A stretch of 32,553 nt of DNA from a virus, in the IMG/VR virus record IMGVR_UViG_3300034280_000445, positions 1 to 32,553 of that record; one strand, given 5' to 3'. This document shows, one piece after another, positions 7,725 to 14,056 of this stretch. A model generated the notes under the pieces. It was given only the letters and a program-made list of their open reading frames with translations. It did not search any database and was not told where the DNA came from. A program made the translations under genes and the position numbers. Numbering within the stretch: position 1 is the stretch's first letter; each line of letters starts with the position of its first letter.

Positions 7725-8106
7725 CATTCGCTGGCTCAGGCTCGCCCTTGTGCAGGCAGAGCAAGCCCCTCACGCTCAATGGCGTGTAGGGGCTGCTCTT
7801 GTTCGTGGTGGCAGCATTTTGAGCACTGGGTTCAACCGGTACCGCAACTCACCTGCACAGGTTGAATTGTCTGGTGTTTCATACCACGCTGAGGAAGCGG
7901 CGATACGCAAGGCCGGGAACGTGAAAGGGGCCACGCTGTACGTGGCCCGAATCACTCGTAGTGGTGCCCTTGGTACTGCTAAGCCTTGTGAGCGTTGCCA
8001 AGAGTTGCTGTGGAACAGCGGTGTCCACACCGTGGTGTGGACGACCCCCAAGGGTCTTATGAAAGACCGGCTTTCGGTACTGGCCACTTGTATGGCAAGT
8101 CATTAG
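7702..8106 (+). CDS. cytidine/deoxycytidylate deaminase-family protein, 134 aa
   Basis: Zinc-dependent deaminase motifs are present: H62-A-E64 (the HAE metal ligand and proton shuttle) and P95-C96-xx-C99 (PCERC). The single-domain length fits the cytidine/dCMP deaminase superfamily. The substrate could be a free nucleoside or nucleotide, feeding thymidylate synthesis, or a nucleic acid. The gene overlaps the preceding WhiB gene by 23 nt. Its last 50 nt overlap a gene on the opposite strand, with no obvious bidirectional terminator. Confidence 0.8.
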   Translation: MIQITASDIRWLRLALVQAEQAPHAQWRVGAALVRGGSILSTGFNRYRNSPAQVELSGVSYHAEEAAIRKAGNVKGATLYVARITRSGALGTAKPCERCQELLWNSGVHTVVWTTPKGLMKDRLSVLATCMASH

Positions 8107-8509
8107 GAACGCCCACCCACAACGGCCCGTAGTAAGCGGGATCTTTGCGGATTAGGTTTGACCTGTGTGATATTGCGACATCCATATCAAAGAGGAAGTT
8201 GGGCAGGTTGAACCTCTGGATCGGCAGGTCCAGGTCTACCAAAGGGAACATCTTTTCCACCTTCTCTTTCACGGTGTCTTGGTAGCCTCGCCAAACCCAC
8301 TCATCACAGATGCACGCCGTGTACTTGGCTAGTGCTTCTTCGTAGCCTTCCCACATCTTTACGGCAGGGTGGTTTGCCCAACCCTTGGACAGGCCTAGCA
8401 GCGTGTTGAGGATCTGCAAGCCTTCTACTCTTTGCTTACCGAGTCTTTGCCGGTCTAATACCAATGCGTTAGACCCAAACCAGTGACCATATGGAATGAA
8501 CGTTTGCAT
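8057..8509 (-). CDS. MSMEG_6728-type / pyrimidine-dimer-glycosylase-like protein, 150 aa
   Basis: The N-terminus (MQTFIPYGHWFGSNALVLDRQRLGKQRVE) matches the MSMEG_6728 family pattern of an N-terminal strand, then LDxxRLGKQRVE. The later segment AISHRSNLIRKDPAYYG resembles the C-terminal AISQARL...YYG part of T4-type pyrimidine-dimer DNA glycosylase. This suggests recognition or cleavage of damaged bases, although activity for this family is not established as far as I know. It is the last gene of the long minus-strand series and converges on the deaminase gene, overlapping it by 50 nt. Confidence 0.75.
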   Translation of the reverse strand: MQTFIPYGHWFGSNALVLDRQRLGKQRVEGLQILNTLLGLSKGWANHPAVKMWEGYEEALAKYTACICDEWVWRGYQDTVKEKVEKMFPLVDLDLPIQRFNLPNFLFDMDVAISHRSNLIRKDPAYYGPLWVGVPNDLPYKWPVPKAGLS

Positions 8510-8515
8510 GTTTGG

Positions 8516-8725
8516 CTACTCCACTTGCTCGTCGTCTACCGTGACTTCTACCTCTGTAAACGATGCTTGGTTGCCCCATCCATATCGGAAGTAATCAAAC
8601 CCACCATCTACAAAGACGTGCTTTTCTCTGTCGTCACAGTTGCACGTGACGAAGTTGTGTCGCCATTTAGATACGATAGTCGTATCACAGTGGTTGCAAT
8701 GTAACCCTTTTGCTACCTTACTCAT
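8516..8725 (-). CDS. DUF7695-like small zinc-binding protein, 69 aa
   Basis: Two Cys pairs (CNHC and TCNC) surround a KWRHNF segment, followed by HVFVDGGFDYFRYG. This is the pattern of a small phage family I know as DUF7695. One structural zinc ion is expected. The start (8725) overlaps the preceding gene by ATGA, and 6 nt separate its stop from the next gene. Function unknown. Confidence 0.7.
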   Translation of the reverse strand: MSKVAKGLHCNHCDTTIVSKWRHNFVTCNCDDREKHVFVDGGFDYFRYGWGNQASFTEVEVTVDDEQVE

Positions 8726-9042
8726 ACTGAGAACCCATTCAGTGCTTCAGCGATGCGGTTAGCAATGACAAGTTCGATTTGCGATTGGTAGTGCCCGTCA
8801 GAAGGAAACATGCTCTGGATCGGCTGGGTGCCACCCCAACCGTGGTCTACTTCGACGTTGTTCTCCCATCCAGCAGCATCAATACCCCAATCAGCCAACT
8901 CACTGTCGGAGGGTCTTCCGACCGGAATCCACACGTTGATGGTGGAGGAATGGTGTGACTGCCCTGTACTGAAGGAAATGTTGACGTTGGTACCGTAATG
9001 CTTACCAACTGATTGATAAACCTCTGCTGTTATTTCATTCAC
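8722..9042 (-). CDS. hypothetical protein, 106 aa
   Basis: I choose the GTG at 9042 because AAGGAG lies exactly 6 nt upstream; the longer upstream frame has no ribosome site. The protein has an alternating strand/turn pattern (NVNISFSTGQSHHSSTINVWIPVG) and a C-terminal helix (QIELVIANRIAEALNGF). It overlaps both neighbours (ATGA downstream, 8 nt upstream). No family recognised. Confidence 0.6.
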   Translation of the reverse strand: MNEITAEVYQSVGKHYGTNVNISFSTGQSHHSSTINVWIPVGRPSDSELADWGIDAAGWENNVEVDHGWGGTQPIQSMFPSDGHYQSQIELVIANRIAEALNGFSV

Positions 9043-9193
9043 GTGGTGCTCCTTCTTTTCCGATCTTGTTTGGGTACATGTGCCCAAACAACTTGTTGTG
9101 GTGCTCTAGTTGTTGCCGTATGTCTTCTACGTGCATAAGCCACATTTGTCTGAAGCAGAGTTCAAGGGCGCGAGATTCCTCGTTACTGTTCAT
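9035..9193 (-). CDS. small helical hypothetical protein, 52 aa
   Basis: The ATG at 9193 forms an ATGA overlap with the preceding gene, which decides the start over an upstream in-frame ATG. The sequence is one amphipathic helix (SRALELCFRQMWLMHVEDIRQQLEHH) with a basic tail. Function unknown. Confidence 0.5.
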   Translation of the reverse strand: MNSNEESRALELCFRQMWLMHVEDIRQQLEHHNKLFGHMYPNKIGKEGAPRE

Positions 9194-9549
9194 GCGACTT
9201 CCGTCCAGTACTCCCAACGTGTTTCTCCTTCACATTCGCCTTTGGCATTGCGTCGAAAGCGCGCCCATGGCTGTCGGTACTTCGTGCGGTACCGCTTAAC
9301 GTGCTCGTACTTCAACACCTTGAAGAGCGTCACTTCGGTTGCCACCGAATATGAGCCAGCCTCTTCTTCACTTACGATCTCCTCTGGGCCGCAGACCCAT
9401 TCCGACCAGTCAGACCAGGGGTATTCATATTCAAACTGGGCAATGGTCGGCAACATACTTTCTTCCTTTCCATGCCATACAGAAGGCTCACCAACCATTC
9501 GTGCGATGGGCTTCGGAATGGTTGGGTACGGCTTGCTTTCCAAGGTCAT
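9190..9549 (-). CDS. hypothetical protein, 119 aa
   Basis: The start at 9549 is set by an ATGA overlap; the in-frame extension upstream lies wholly inside the preceding gene and is discounted. The protein is rich in Trp, Tyr and Glu (YEYPWSDWSEWVCG) with a basic C-terminal half (KYEHVKRYRTKYRQPWARFRRN). There are no known motifs. Confidence 0.6.
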   Translation of the reverse strand: MTLESKPYPTIPKPIARMVGEPSVWHGKEESMLPTIAQFEYEYPWSDWSEWVCGPEEIVSEEEAGSYSVATEVTLFKVLKYEHVKRYRTKYRQPWARFRRNAKGECEGETRWEYWTEVA

Positions 9550-9869
9550 GGGGTCACCTCTCGCACCCAGTCGATGACTGGCTTCTGCAACACCGGGTAG
9601 CCATGGGTGCCACATTCCGGTTCGTCGTAGCACCCACCCATGCATGTGTTCGGGCCGTACACACCTTCGGACCCATCTTGCAGCAGGTACGGGCACCCCA
9701 TCGGGGTTTCGTCAAGCAACATGCCTAGCGCCTCACGGATCGCCTGCATCTCAGGCATGTTGAGGATGTCGTCTGCGGCCTTTTCGATACCACATACCCA
9801 ACCGAACGACACGCCTGTTTTGTCTTCTATTATATGCTCAATGGCGTTACGAAATGCGTTACTGTTCAC
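9546..9869 (-). CDS. hypothetical Cys-containing protein, 107 aa
   Basis: GTG start overlapping the preceding tiny gene (GTGA). An AAGGAG site lies just upstream at about 9874-9879. The N-terminal half is helical. The C-terminal half has four clustered cysteines (C58, C76, C80, C86, in segments MGCPYLL and NTCMGGCYDEPEC) that may bind metal. Family unknown. Confidence 0.6.
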   Translation of the reverse strand: MNSNAFRNAIEHIIEDKTGVSFGWVCGIEKAADDILNMPEMQAIREALGMLLDETPMGCPYLLQDGSEGVYGPNTCMGGCYDEPECGTHGYPVLQKPVIDWVREVTP

Positions 9870-9967
9870 GCTGGCTCCTTCTCACAACCTTCGGGGTGCA
9901 TCCATGAGGGTGCCTGGCAGCACATTGGGCAGCATTCGTCCTCTGGGCAATCACAGTCACTACTCAT
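9866..9967 (-). CDS. tiny Cys-rich protein, 33 aa
   Basis: A short ORF from ATG at 9967 to TGA at 9866. It overlaps its upstream neighbour by 8 nt and its downstream neighbour by GTGA, which accounts for the whole gap between them. Seven of 33 residues are Cys, in the core CDCPEDECCPMCC, suggesting a metal-binding mini-protein. The overlap logic is the main support. Confidence 0.5.
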   Translation of the reverse strand: MSSDCDCPEDECCPMCCQAPSWMHPEGCEKEPA

Positions 9968-10166
9968 CGTTCAACCTCAATAAGCGTGTGACTCGTCGCT
10001 GCTCTGCTTGGTGCAGAGCCTCAGCGATCTCGGTGGCTGTATCAGGGTCTGTTGTGCACATGTCGTGCCACGTCCAGCCGTCACGGGAGCGGATCACTGT
10101 TGCCTGAGGCTTCTCGGTTTCCAGCCACCGACCGTGGACGACTACACCGTACTGCTCACCGCTCAC
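9960..10166 (-). CDS. small hypothetical protein with MSGE start, 68 aa
   Basis: The GTG at 10166 lies in an 11-nt overlap (GTGAGCGGTGA) with the preceding gene and is preceded by a GGAGGCC ribosome site. This is the same start cassette that recurs at 20.4-23.7 kb. The body (YGVVVHGRWLETEKPQATV) is beta-rich and the C-terminus is an Arg-rich helix. Function unknown. Confidence 0.6.
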   Translation of the reverse strand: MSGEQYGVVVHGRWLETEKPQATVIRSRDGWTWHDMCTTDPDTATEIAEALHQAEQRRVTRLLRLNDE

Positions 10167-10431
10167 GGCTGGCCTCCTTGATCGCATCACGCAGTTCATC
10201 CATGTCGGCCTGCGTTCCGCTAATAGACAGCGGGAGCAGCGCCAAGCACCACCGATCCACAGCGGCCTGTACCCGATCAGCATTGTCGATCGCTTCCCCT
10301 AACAGGGACTCCATGCATCGGAGTTCATGCCTGAAAGCATCGTTCTGATTCGCAAGTGCGATCCTTTCGTAATCGCCCGCCTCATACCCTGCCCGATAGT
10401 CAGGGCTAGTTTTGTACTTCTCCAGATCCAC
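10156..10431 (-). CDS. helical hypothetical protein, 91 aa
   Basis: ATG start inside the end of the upstream gene (26-nt overlap). The N-terminus is SPDYRAGYEAGDYERIALANQNDAF, and the rest is helical. It ends EASRER, the same C-terminal tail as several genes of the 20-24 kb array. That tail exists because the terminal codons overlap the next gene's start cassette. No known function. Confidence 0.6.
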   Translation of the reverse strand: MDLEKYKTSPDYRAGYEAGDYERIALANQNDAFRHELRCMESLLGEAIDNADRVQAAVDRWCLALLPLSISGTQADMDELRDAIKEASRER

Positions 10432-10570
10432 TGTCTTCCTCCTTCATGAGTTTCATCTCTTCTACCTTGCTTGACTTTGGGCTACAGCGGTGACTGCACC
10501 CAGTTAGTGCGATGGGTGACTCGTACACCTTCTTACACTTGCCACACTGGTATTTCCAGACCTTCTGCAT
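10406..10570 (-). CDS. small zinc-ribbon protein, 54 aa
   Basis: The start at 10570 follows AAGGAG in a TAATG overlap with the HNH gene. CGKC (C9, C12) and a second Cys pair (CSHRC) form a one-zinc ribbon, followed by a Lys/Glu-rich tail. It could bind nucleic acid or act as a protein adaptor. No specific family assigned. Confidence 0.6.
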   Translation of the reverse strand: MQKVWKYQCGKCKKVYESPIALTGCSHRCSPKSSKVEEMKLMKEEDSGSGEVQN

Positions 10571-11067
10571 TACAACTCCTTCTGTAGGGTGTCGGGGTTG
10601 TACCCAATATCCCACAAAAACTCACGTAAGCGTGAAATCTCTGCTTGTAGTGAGTAATAGAGGTGTTGTCTTGATATGTTCTCAGCCAAAGCCGTCTTCT
10701 CTAAATGGTCTGGGTTACAGCACAAGGTGTTACGGCAAAGGTGGTCAAGTGTCTCCTCTTTGGTTAGTGTGACATGCTTATGCTGCTCATATGACCATCG
10801 GTGAACTTGGTATGCCTTGCCACCGACGTACATGCGCCCATAACCCTTGTCGACTGGACCGGTCCACGTCCAGCACGGGGAGCCGTCACCATCGAACACT
10901 TTGGAACGTTTGTCGATGAACTTCCAGAACTTGTCTTCTGGCAGTTTGGATTTCTCAATGGCATGAAGCACACCATCTCTTTGTAACTGCTTGTAATGGC
11001 TGGAGCACAAGCCCTTAGCCACTGCTTTGTTGTTACATGCTGGCCCTCTACACATTCCCATTGTCAT
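10570..11067 (-). CDS. HNH homing-type endonuclease, 165 aa
   Basis: An N-terminal Cys motif (CRGPACNNKAVAKGLCSSHY) resembles a zinc-finger DNA-binding head. It is followed by PCWTWTGPVDKGYGRMYV and the nuclease core LDHLCRNTLCCNPDHLE, typical of the HNH_3-type family. The metal-binding His and Asn residues of the core are intact. A free-standing HNH nuclease in an actinophage is commonly a homing enzyme or a host-directed nuclease. It starts in an ATGA overlap and sits as an integral operon member, not in an intron. Confidence 0.85.
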   Translation of the reverse strand: MTMGMCRGPACNNKAVAKGLCSSHYKQLQRDGVLHAIEKSKLPEDKFWKFIDKRSKVFDGDGSPCWTWTGPVDKGYGRMYVGGKAYQVHRWSYEQHKHVTLTKEETLDHLCRNTLCCNPDHLEKTALAENISRQHLYYSLQAEISRLREFLWDIGYNPDTLQKEL

Positions 11068-11396
11068 TCCGGAGACAAGTCATTGTGTACGGCGTTGAAT
11101 ACGGCGTCGAATACAAGCGGCCAGCCACGCTCACACAGCATCTCAGGGATGCCCTTGCGCCACTCCCACGACCCTACTACCAAGTCCCACACTTCATCGG
11201 GCATGGGGTCGTCGAACGTCAGGCCAGTCGTCTCGTCATACTGAGCGTTCTGCCACTCTTGCTCAGCGTCGGCTCGGGTGAACACCGTGCCCGACCAGCC
11301 GAACTTCCTCTGCAACTCCCAGAACACAGTGAGTCCCTCATCCTCAGTGAGCGAGGGGAGGGACTCTTTGATGATGTCGAAAGCGATTTCGCTCAC
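11064..11396 (-). CDS. hypothetical protein, 110 aa
   Basis: GTG start in a GTGA overlap with the preceding gene. The sequence is acidic with many Trp residues (VWDLVVGSWEWRKGIPEML) and mostly helical. It overlaps the HNH gene start by ATGA. No recognised family. Confidence 0.6.
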   Translation of the reverse strand: MSEIAFDIIKESLPSLTEDEGLTVFWELQRKFGWSGTVFTRADAEQEWQNAQYDETTGLTFDDPMPDEVWDLVVGSWEWRKGIPEMLCERGWPLVFDAVFNAVHNDLSPE

Positions 11397-11944
11397 TTGC
11401 TAACTCCGTTTCCTATGATAGATGAGTGGATCTTGGGGATATGCGGTTCTACCTCTTCAAAGCAGTCCATACACAGGGTGGCGCTCTGGCCTACACCAGC
11501 AGATGACACGGCTATCGGCAAGGAGCCTACAAAGCAAGCCTTGTTGGCTGGCACACCCTCACCACAGTCATCGCAGTAGAAAGTCGGGTAGGGAATTTGC
11601 TGCTCAACAGATACTTGCCAACGTTTGGCTATCTCAAGAATCGCCTCTTCGGTAAGAGGTTTGTGCTTACAGAGCGCAAGTACTAACCGCTCAATATCCA
11701 GTATGGCCTCACCCAGTATGTTCCGCATAGCCCCGTCTACGTATGAGCCTGAGCCATTAATATCTGGCACTGTGATGGTGTGTCTATGTGGCTGCATGTT
11801 GTGTGTGTGGGGATTGGGGTGTACGGAGTATCTGTTGCCGATACTGGCCACCACGTGCTGGTCGAGCGGCTTGCGGCCAAATAACACCTTCCCATCGGAG
11901 CCAAAGGGGTACTGGTTGATGACGTTTAGTTCATCGTCATCCAC
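11393..11944 (-). CDS. hypothetical protein with C-terminal zinc ribbon, 183 aa
   Basis: I place the start at GTG 11944, which overlaps the preceding gene by 8 nt; an upstream in-frame ATG lies inside that gene. The first 70 residues are His/Pro-rich (HPNPHTHNMQPHRHTITVP). The middle is helical. The end has CDDC ... CMDC about 35 residues apart, a plausible treble-clef or ribbon zinc site. Function unknown. Confidence 0.6.
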   Translation of the reverse strand: MDDDELNVINQYPFGSDGKVLFGRKPLDQHVVASIGNRYSVHPNPHTHNMQPHRHTITVPDINGSGSYVDGAMRNILGEAILDIERLVLALCKHKPLTEEAILEIAKRWQVSVEQQIPYPTFYCDDCGEGVPANKACFVGSLPIAVSSAGVGQSATLCMDCFEEVEPHIPKIHSSIIGNGVSK

Positions 11945-12164
11945 GGATTGCCTCTTTCCACTTGGCACGGGCGACTAGTGCTTCTTCGACGTACATGAAT
12001 GCATTGTCGTGAGTCCAGTTGTCGTAGTCGCCAAACTGATTGACGCACTCATCCAGAGCGTTACCAGCCTCTATGAGTTGCTTGTTATGCTCTTCCAACC
12101 TGGCCATACGTTCGATCGTCTTCTGTATGAGAAGAACAACCGCATCGGCGGCGTCGGCGGTCAC
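11937..12164 (-). CDS. helical hypothetical protein, 75 aa
   Basis: GTG start in a GTGA overlap with the end of the ParB-like gene, so probably co-translated with it. It is a predicted coiled coil through about residues 10-40 (VLLIQKTIERMARLEEHNKQL). It could be a small partner of the ParB-like protein, but only proximity supports this. Confidence 0.55.
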   Translation of the reverse strand: MTADAADAVVLLIQKTIERMARLEEHNKQLIEAGNALDECVNQFGDYDNWTHDNAFMYVEEALVARAKWKEAIRG

Positions 12165-12961
12165 TTGTTGACTCCGACCATCGTCGGGAACTCTTCGGTG
12201 TCACGCAGCATCATCGTCAGGCGAGCGTTGCCCTTGATCCAAGCGTTCCAGGTCTTGATCAGCAGACCCAGGTGAGCACCTGCGTTCGGAAGCGCCCGCT
12301 TGTTGGCGAGCCAGTTACGCAGCGCCAGACGGGGGTCACCAATCTCAAGGTTGGTGCCCAAGCGCACACCTTCGATGAACTCTTCGGCCAGTTCTGGGTG
12401 GATGCGGTAGGCCATGATGATGAATGCGCCCCAAGCCGAACGGTTACCGCCAGCGAATGCCTCGTACATACGGGATGCGATGTGGACAGCAGCGGAGACC
12501 TCTTCGACGTGGTTGCCGTAGTACTCGCTGATGTCGATACGAGTGATCGTCTGCAGGTCGTCGGACTTGCGGGGGTCGCCGCCCAACTCCACGACGAGCA
12601 ACTGTCGGATGGCTGCTGCCTTGTGGCTAGCCGACTTCTCATGCCCGCTGCCCAGCGTGTCCGCTGGCGTACGGCTCAGTCCGCTGTCCAGAACAGGGAA
12701 CACGTCGTCGCTCACGTCACGGATGACGATGGCCTTGAGGGTGACATCGGCAGCGATGATGGCTGCGAGGCGGTGCTGACCGTCCAGCAATTGTCCGGTC
12801 ACGCTGAATCGGATCGGGTCACCCGTTTCCTTCCACTGACCACGGGTCATCTGCTCTGCGTAGCGGTTGACACGATGCTGACGGAGGGTACGGTTGCGGA
12901 GGTTCAGGGTGAGGTACTGCTTGGCCTTAGCGGCGTTGATCTCTTCGATTGCGATATGCAT
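12161..12961 (-). CDS. ParB/sulfiredoxin-like domain protein, 266 aa
   Basis: The start at 12961 has an AAGGAA site; the longer frame reaches into the promoter and is rejected. The N-terminal domain contains LLDGQHRLAAI (D60-G-Q-H-R64), the nucleotide-binding GxxR-type motif of the ParB/Srx fold, preceded by a QMTRGQWKETGDPI helix. The remaining 170 residues are helical, with no clear ParB HTH. Family members in phages are often annotated ParB-like nuclease or partition protein; a CTPase/ATPase switch or a DNase are both possible. It has its own consensus promoter, unusual in this operon-packed arm. Confidence 0.75.
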   Translation of the reverse strand: MHIAIEEINAAKAKQYLTLNLRNRTLRQHRVNRYAEQMTRGQWKETGDPIRFSVTGQLLDGQHRLAAIIAADVTLKAIVIRDVSDDVFPVLDSGLSRTPADTLGSGHEKSASHKAAAIRQLLVVELGGDPRKSDDLQTITRIDISEYYGNHVEEVSAAVHIASRMYEAFAGGNRSAWGAFIIMAYRIHPELAEEFIEGVRLGTNLEIGDPRLALRNWLANKRALPNAGAHLGLLIKTWNAWIKGNARLTMMLRDTEEFPTMVGVNK

Positions 12962-13005
12962 TGGAGTGGTTCCTTTTGGACGGTGCTGCGGTTGCAGCGA
13001 GGTGC

Positions 13006-13034
13006 AGTGTAAGCCCAGGGACAAGAAGTGTCAA
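13006..13034 (-). promoter_or_regulatory. sigma70/SigA-type promoter of the ParB-like gene
   Basis: On the minus strand a perfect TTGACA (13034-13029) is followed by a 17-nt spacer and TACACT (13011-13006). The -10 ends 44 nt before the ATG at 12961. It is the clearest promoter in the window and would drive the ParB-like gene and the genes down to 8 kb. Confidence 0.8.
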
Positions 13035-13085
13035 ACATAAATCTCAAGAAAGTGTAAAACACATCTTGACCAGGGGATATACGGA

Positions 13086-13117
13086 AGAGGGAGTGGGCAT
13101 TGCTGCCCACTCCCTCT
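13086..13117 (-). terminator. strong 14-bp hairpin, probable terminator
   Basis: A perfect 14-bp GC-rich stem (13086-13099 with 13104-13117) has a 4-nt loop. It lies between the stop of the Myb-like gene and the promoter of the ParB-like gene. There is no clear U-tract, but actinobacterial terminators often lack one. It could separate the two transcription units. Confidence 0.55.
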
Positions 13118-13185
13118 GCCATTGGGGTATCAAGTCACTCCCCGGTTGGTACCTGGCATTGACCAACACAGCGAGAGACATCATC

Positions 13186-13214
13186 ACCACGGTGTAGAAA
13201 GGGTTCACCGTGGT
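13186..13214 (-). other. second intergenic hairpin
   Basis: A 9-bp perfect stem (13186-13194 with 13206-13214, arms ACCACGGTG/CACCGTGGT) has an 11-nt loop. It lies 17 nt downstream of the Myb-like gene's stop on the minus strand. With the 14-bp hairpin at 13086 it makes a tandem-hairpin 3' region. The rest of the 269-nt gap (12962-13230) holds only the promoter; I see no ORF or tRNA in it. Confidence 0.4.
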
Positions 13215-13230
13215 CTGATACGTGATGACG

Positions 13231-13623
13231 TTACGCTGACATCTCCAACTTCTTCGCTCCGAAGAACGGGTTGTGGGAGGTACGAGGCTTGATGGTTGGG
13301 TTCGTCTTACGCAGTTGCGAGATCTTCTGGTACACGACCTGAGTCGTCGTGTTCATCTTGTCTGCAATCTGGCCGGGACGCTCACCCTTGTTCCAGAGGT
13401 CGATGAGGGTGGCGATCTTCTCGTCGGTCCATTGGATACGGGGTCGACGGTTGATATCCGTAACAGCGGGGGTAACCGTTACGGCGTTGATCAACTTGTC
13501 TACTGGGATGTTGCACTCACGTGCAAGGAGGTTGAACACCCTGTCACGGGGCATCTCGTTCTCTGAGAGAAGGACAAGCAGCGTGCGGATGTCAAGCGTT
13601 GGGGTAGTGGGGATGTGTTCCAT
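13231..13623 (-). CDS. Myb/SANT-like HTH DNA-binding protein, 130 aa
   Basis: The C-terminal half has WTDEKIATLIDLWNKGERPGQIADKMN followed by a recognition-helix segment TTQVVYQKISQLRK. This is the tri-helical pattern of Myb/SANT- or GcrA-like HTH proteins. The N-terminal 55 residues form a helical region (LLVLLSENEMPRDRVFNLLARE). It probably acts as a DNA-binding regulator. The ATG has a weak AAGGTGA site, 3 nt after the stop of the gene before it. It is followed by two hairpins, which should end its transcript. Confidence 0.7.
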   Translation of the reverse strand: MEHIPTTPTLDIRTLLVLLSENEMPRDRVFNLLARECNIPVDKLINAVTVTPAVTDINRRPRIQWTDEKIATLIDLWNKGERPGQIADKMNTTTQVVYQKISQLRKTNPTIKPRTSHNPFFGAKKLEMSA

Positions 13624-13626
13624 GTG

Positions 13627-13983
13627 TCAGTTCACCTTGAGTTGAGTGTAGGGGGTCTTGATGGTTACCTTGTCGATGAGGTCTCGGTCAACTTCGCCAA
13701 GTGACACGGCGGCGTCTACGAGGGTCGTGCGGATCTCCGTAGTGGTCAACTTGCGGAAGAGGGACGCACTGATGAGGGACTTGAGAGCAGCGGCATCGAA
13801 CGACCGGCGCTCTGCTTGGATAAGCGTGATCGTCTTACCGTCACACTCCATCTTGTCCATATGGTTCTTGACCAACTCAGCCTTGAGTTGTACTTCCAAA
13901 GCCTTGAGGGCTTCTGTTGCTGCATCGACAGCCGACTTGGTGGCCAAGTACTGCCGTGCGATCTGGTCAATTGTGATTGCCAT
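13627..13983 (-). CDS. hypothetical protein, 118 aa
   Basis: Two in-frame ATGs (13995 and 13983) lie at the two ends of a perfect palindrome. I take the inner one because MAITIDQIARQYLATK gives a normal N-terminus, but the ribosome site fits neither well. The N-terminal 50 residues form a long helix (AVDAATEALKALEVQLKAEL). This is followed by a strand pair (MECDGKTITLIQAERRSFD) and more helices. No family recognised. Confidence 0.6.
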   Translation of the reverse strand: MAITIDQIARQYLATKSAVDAATEALKALEVQLKAELVKNHMDKMECDGKTITLIQAERRSFDAAALKSLISASLFRKLTTTEIRTTLVDAAVSLGEVDRDLIDKVTIKTPYTQLKVN

Positions 13984-13995
13984 GGTGTACACCAT
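13982..13995 (-). promoter_or_regulatory. 14-bp palindrome spanning alternative start codons
   Basis: ATGGTGTACACCAT is a perfect inverted repeat that contains the outer ATG and ends in the inner one. It could be a protein operator or an mRNA hairpin controlling translation of the following gene. It could also be chance, since two near-start codons naturally give ATG/CAT ends. Confidence 0.3.
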
Positions 13996-14030
13996 ACCTT
14001 GTGTGTTTGTAGGTTGCTACTAGATGTGAC

Positions 14031-14053
14031 CTTGTTCTTGATATCAAGACAAG
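14031..14053 (-). other. palindromic hairpin after the CobT-like gene
   Basis: The perfect core TCTTGATATCAAGA (14036-14049) is flanked by CTTG and CAAG arms with one extra T. It begins 3 nt beyond the CobT-like stop in the minus direction. It may be an operator or terminator. The 61-nt gap to the next gene otherwise holds nothing clear. Confidence 0.4.
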
Positions 14054-14056
14054 TGT

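Noticed and set aside
12272-13012. 246-aa plus-strand ORF opposite the ParB-like gene
   Set aside because: It is antisense to a gene with a clear domain, and it runs through that gene's promoter.
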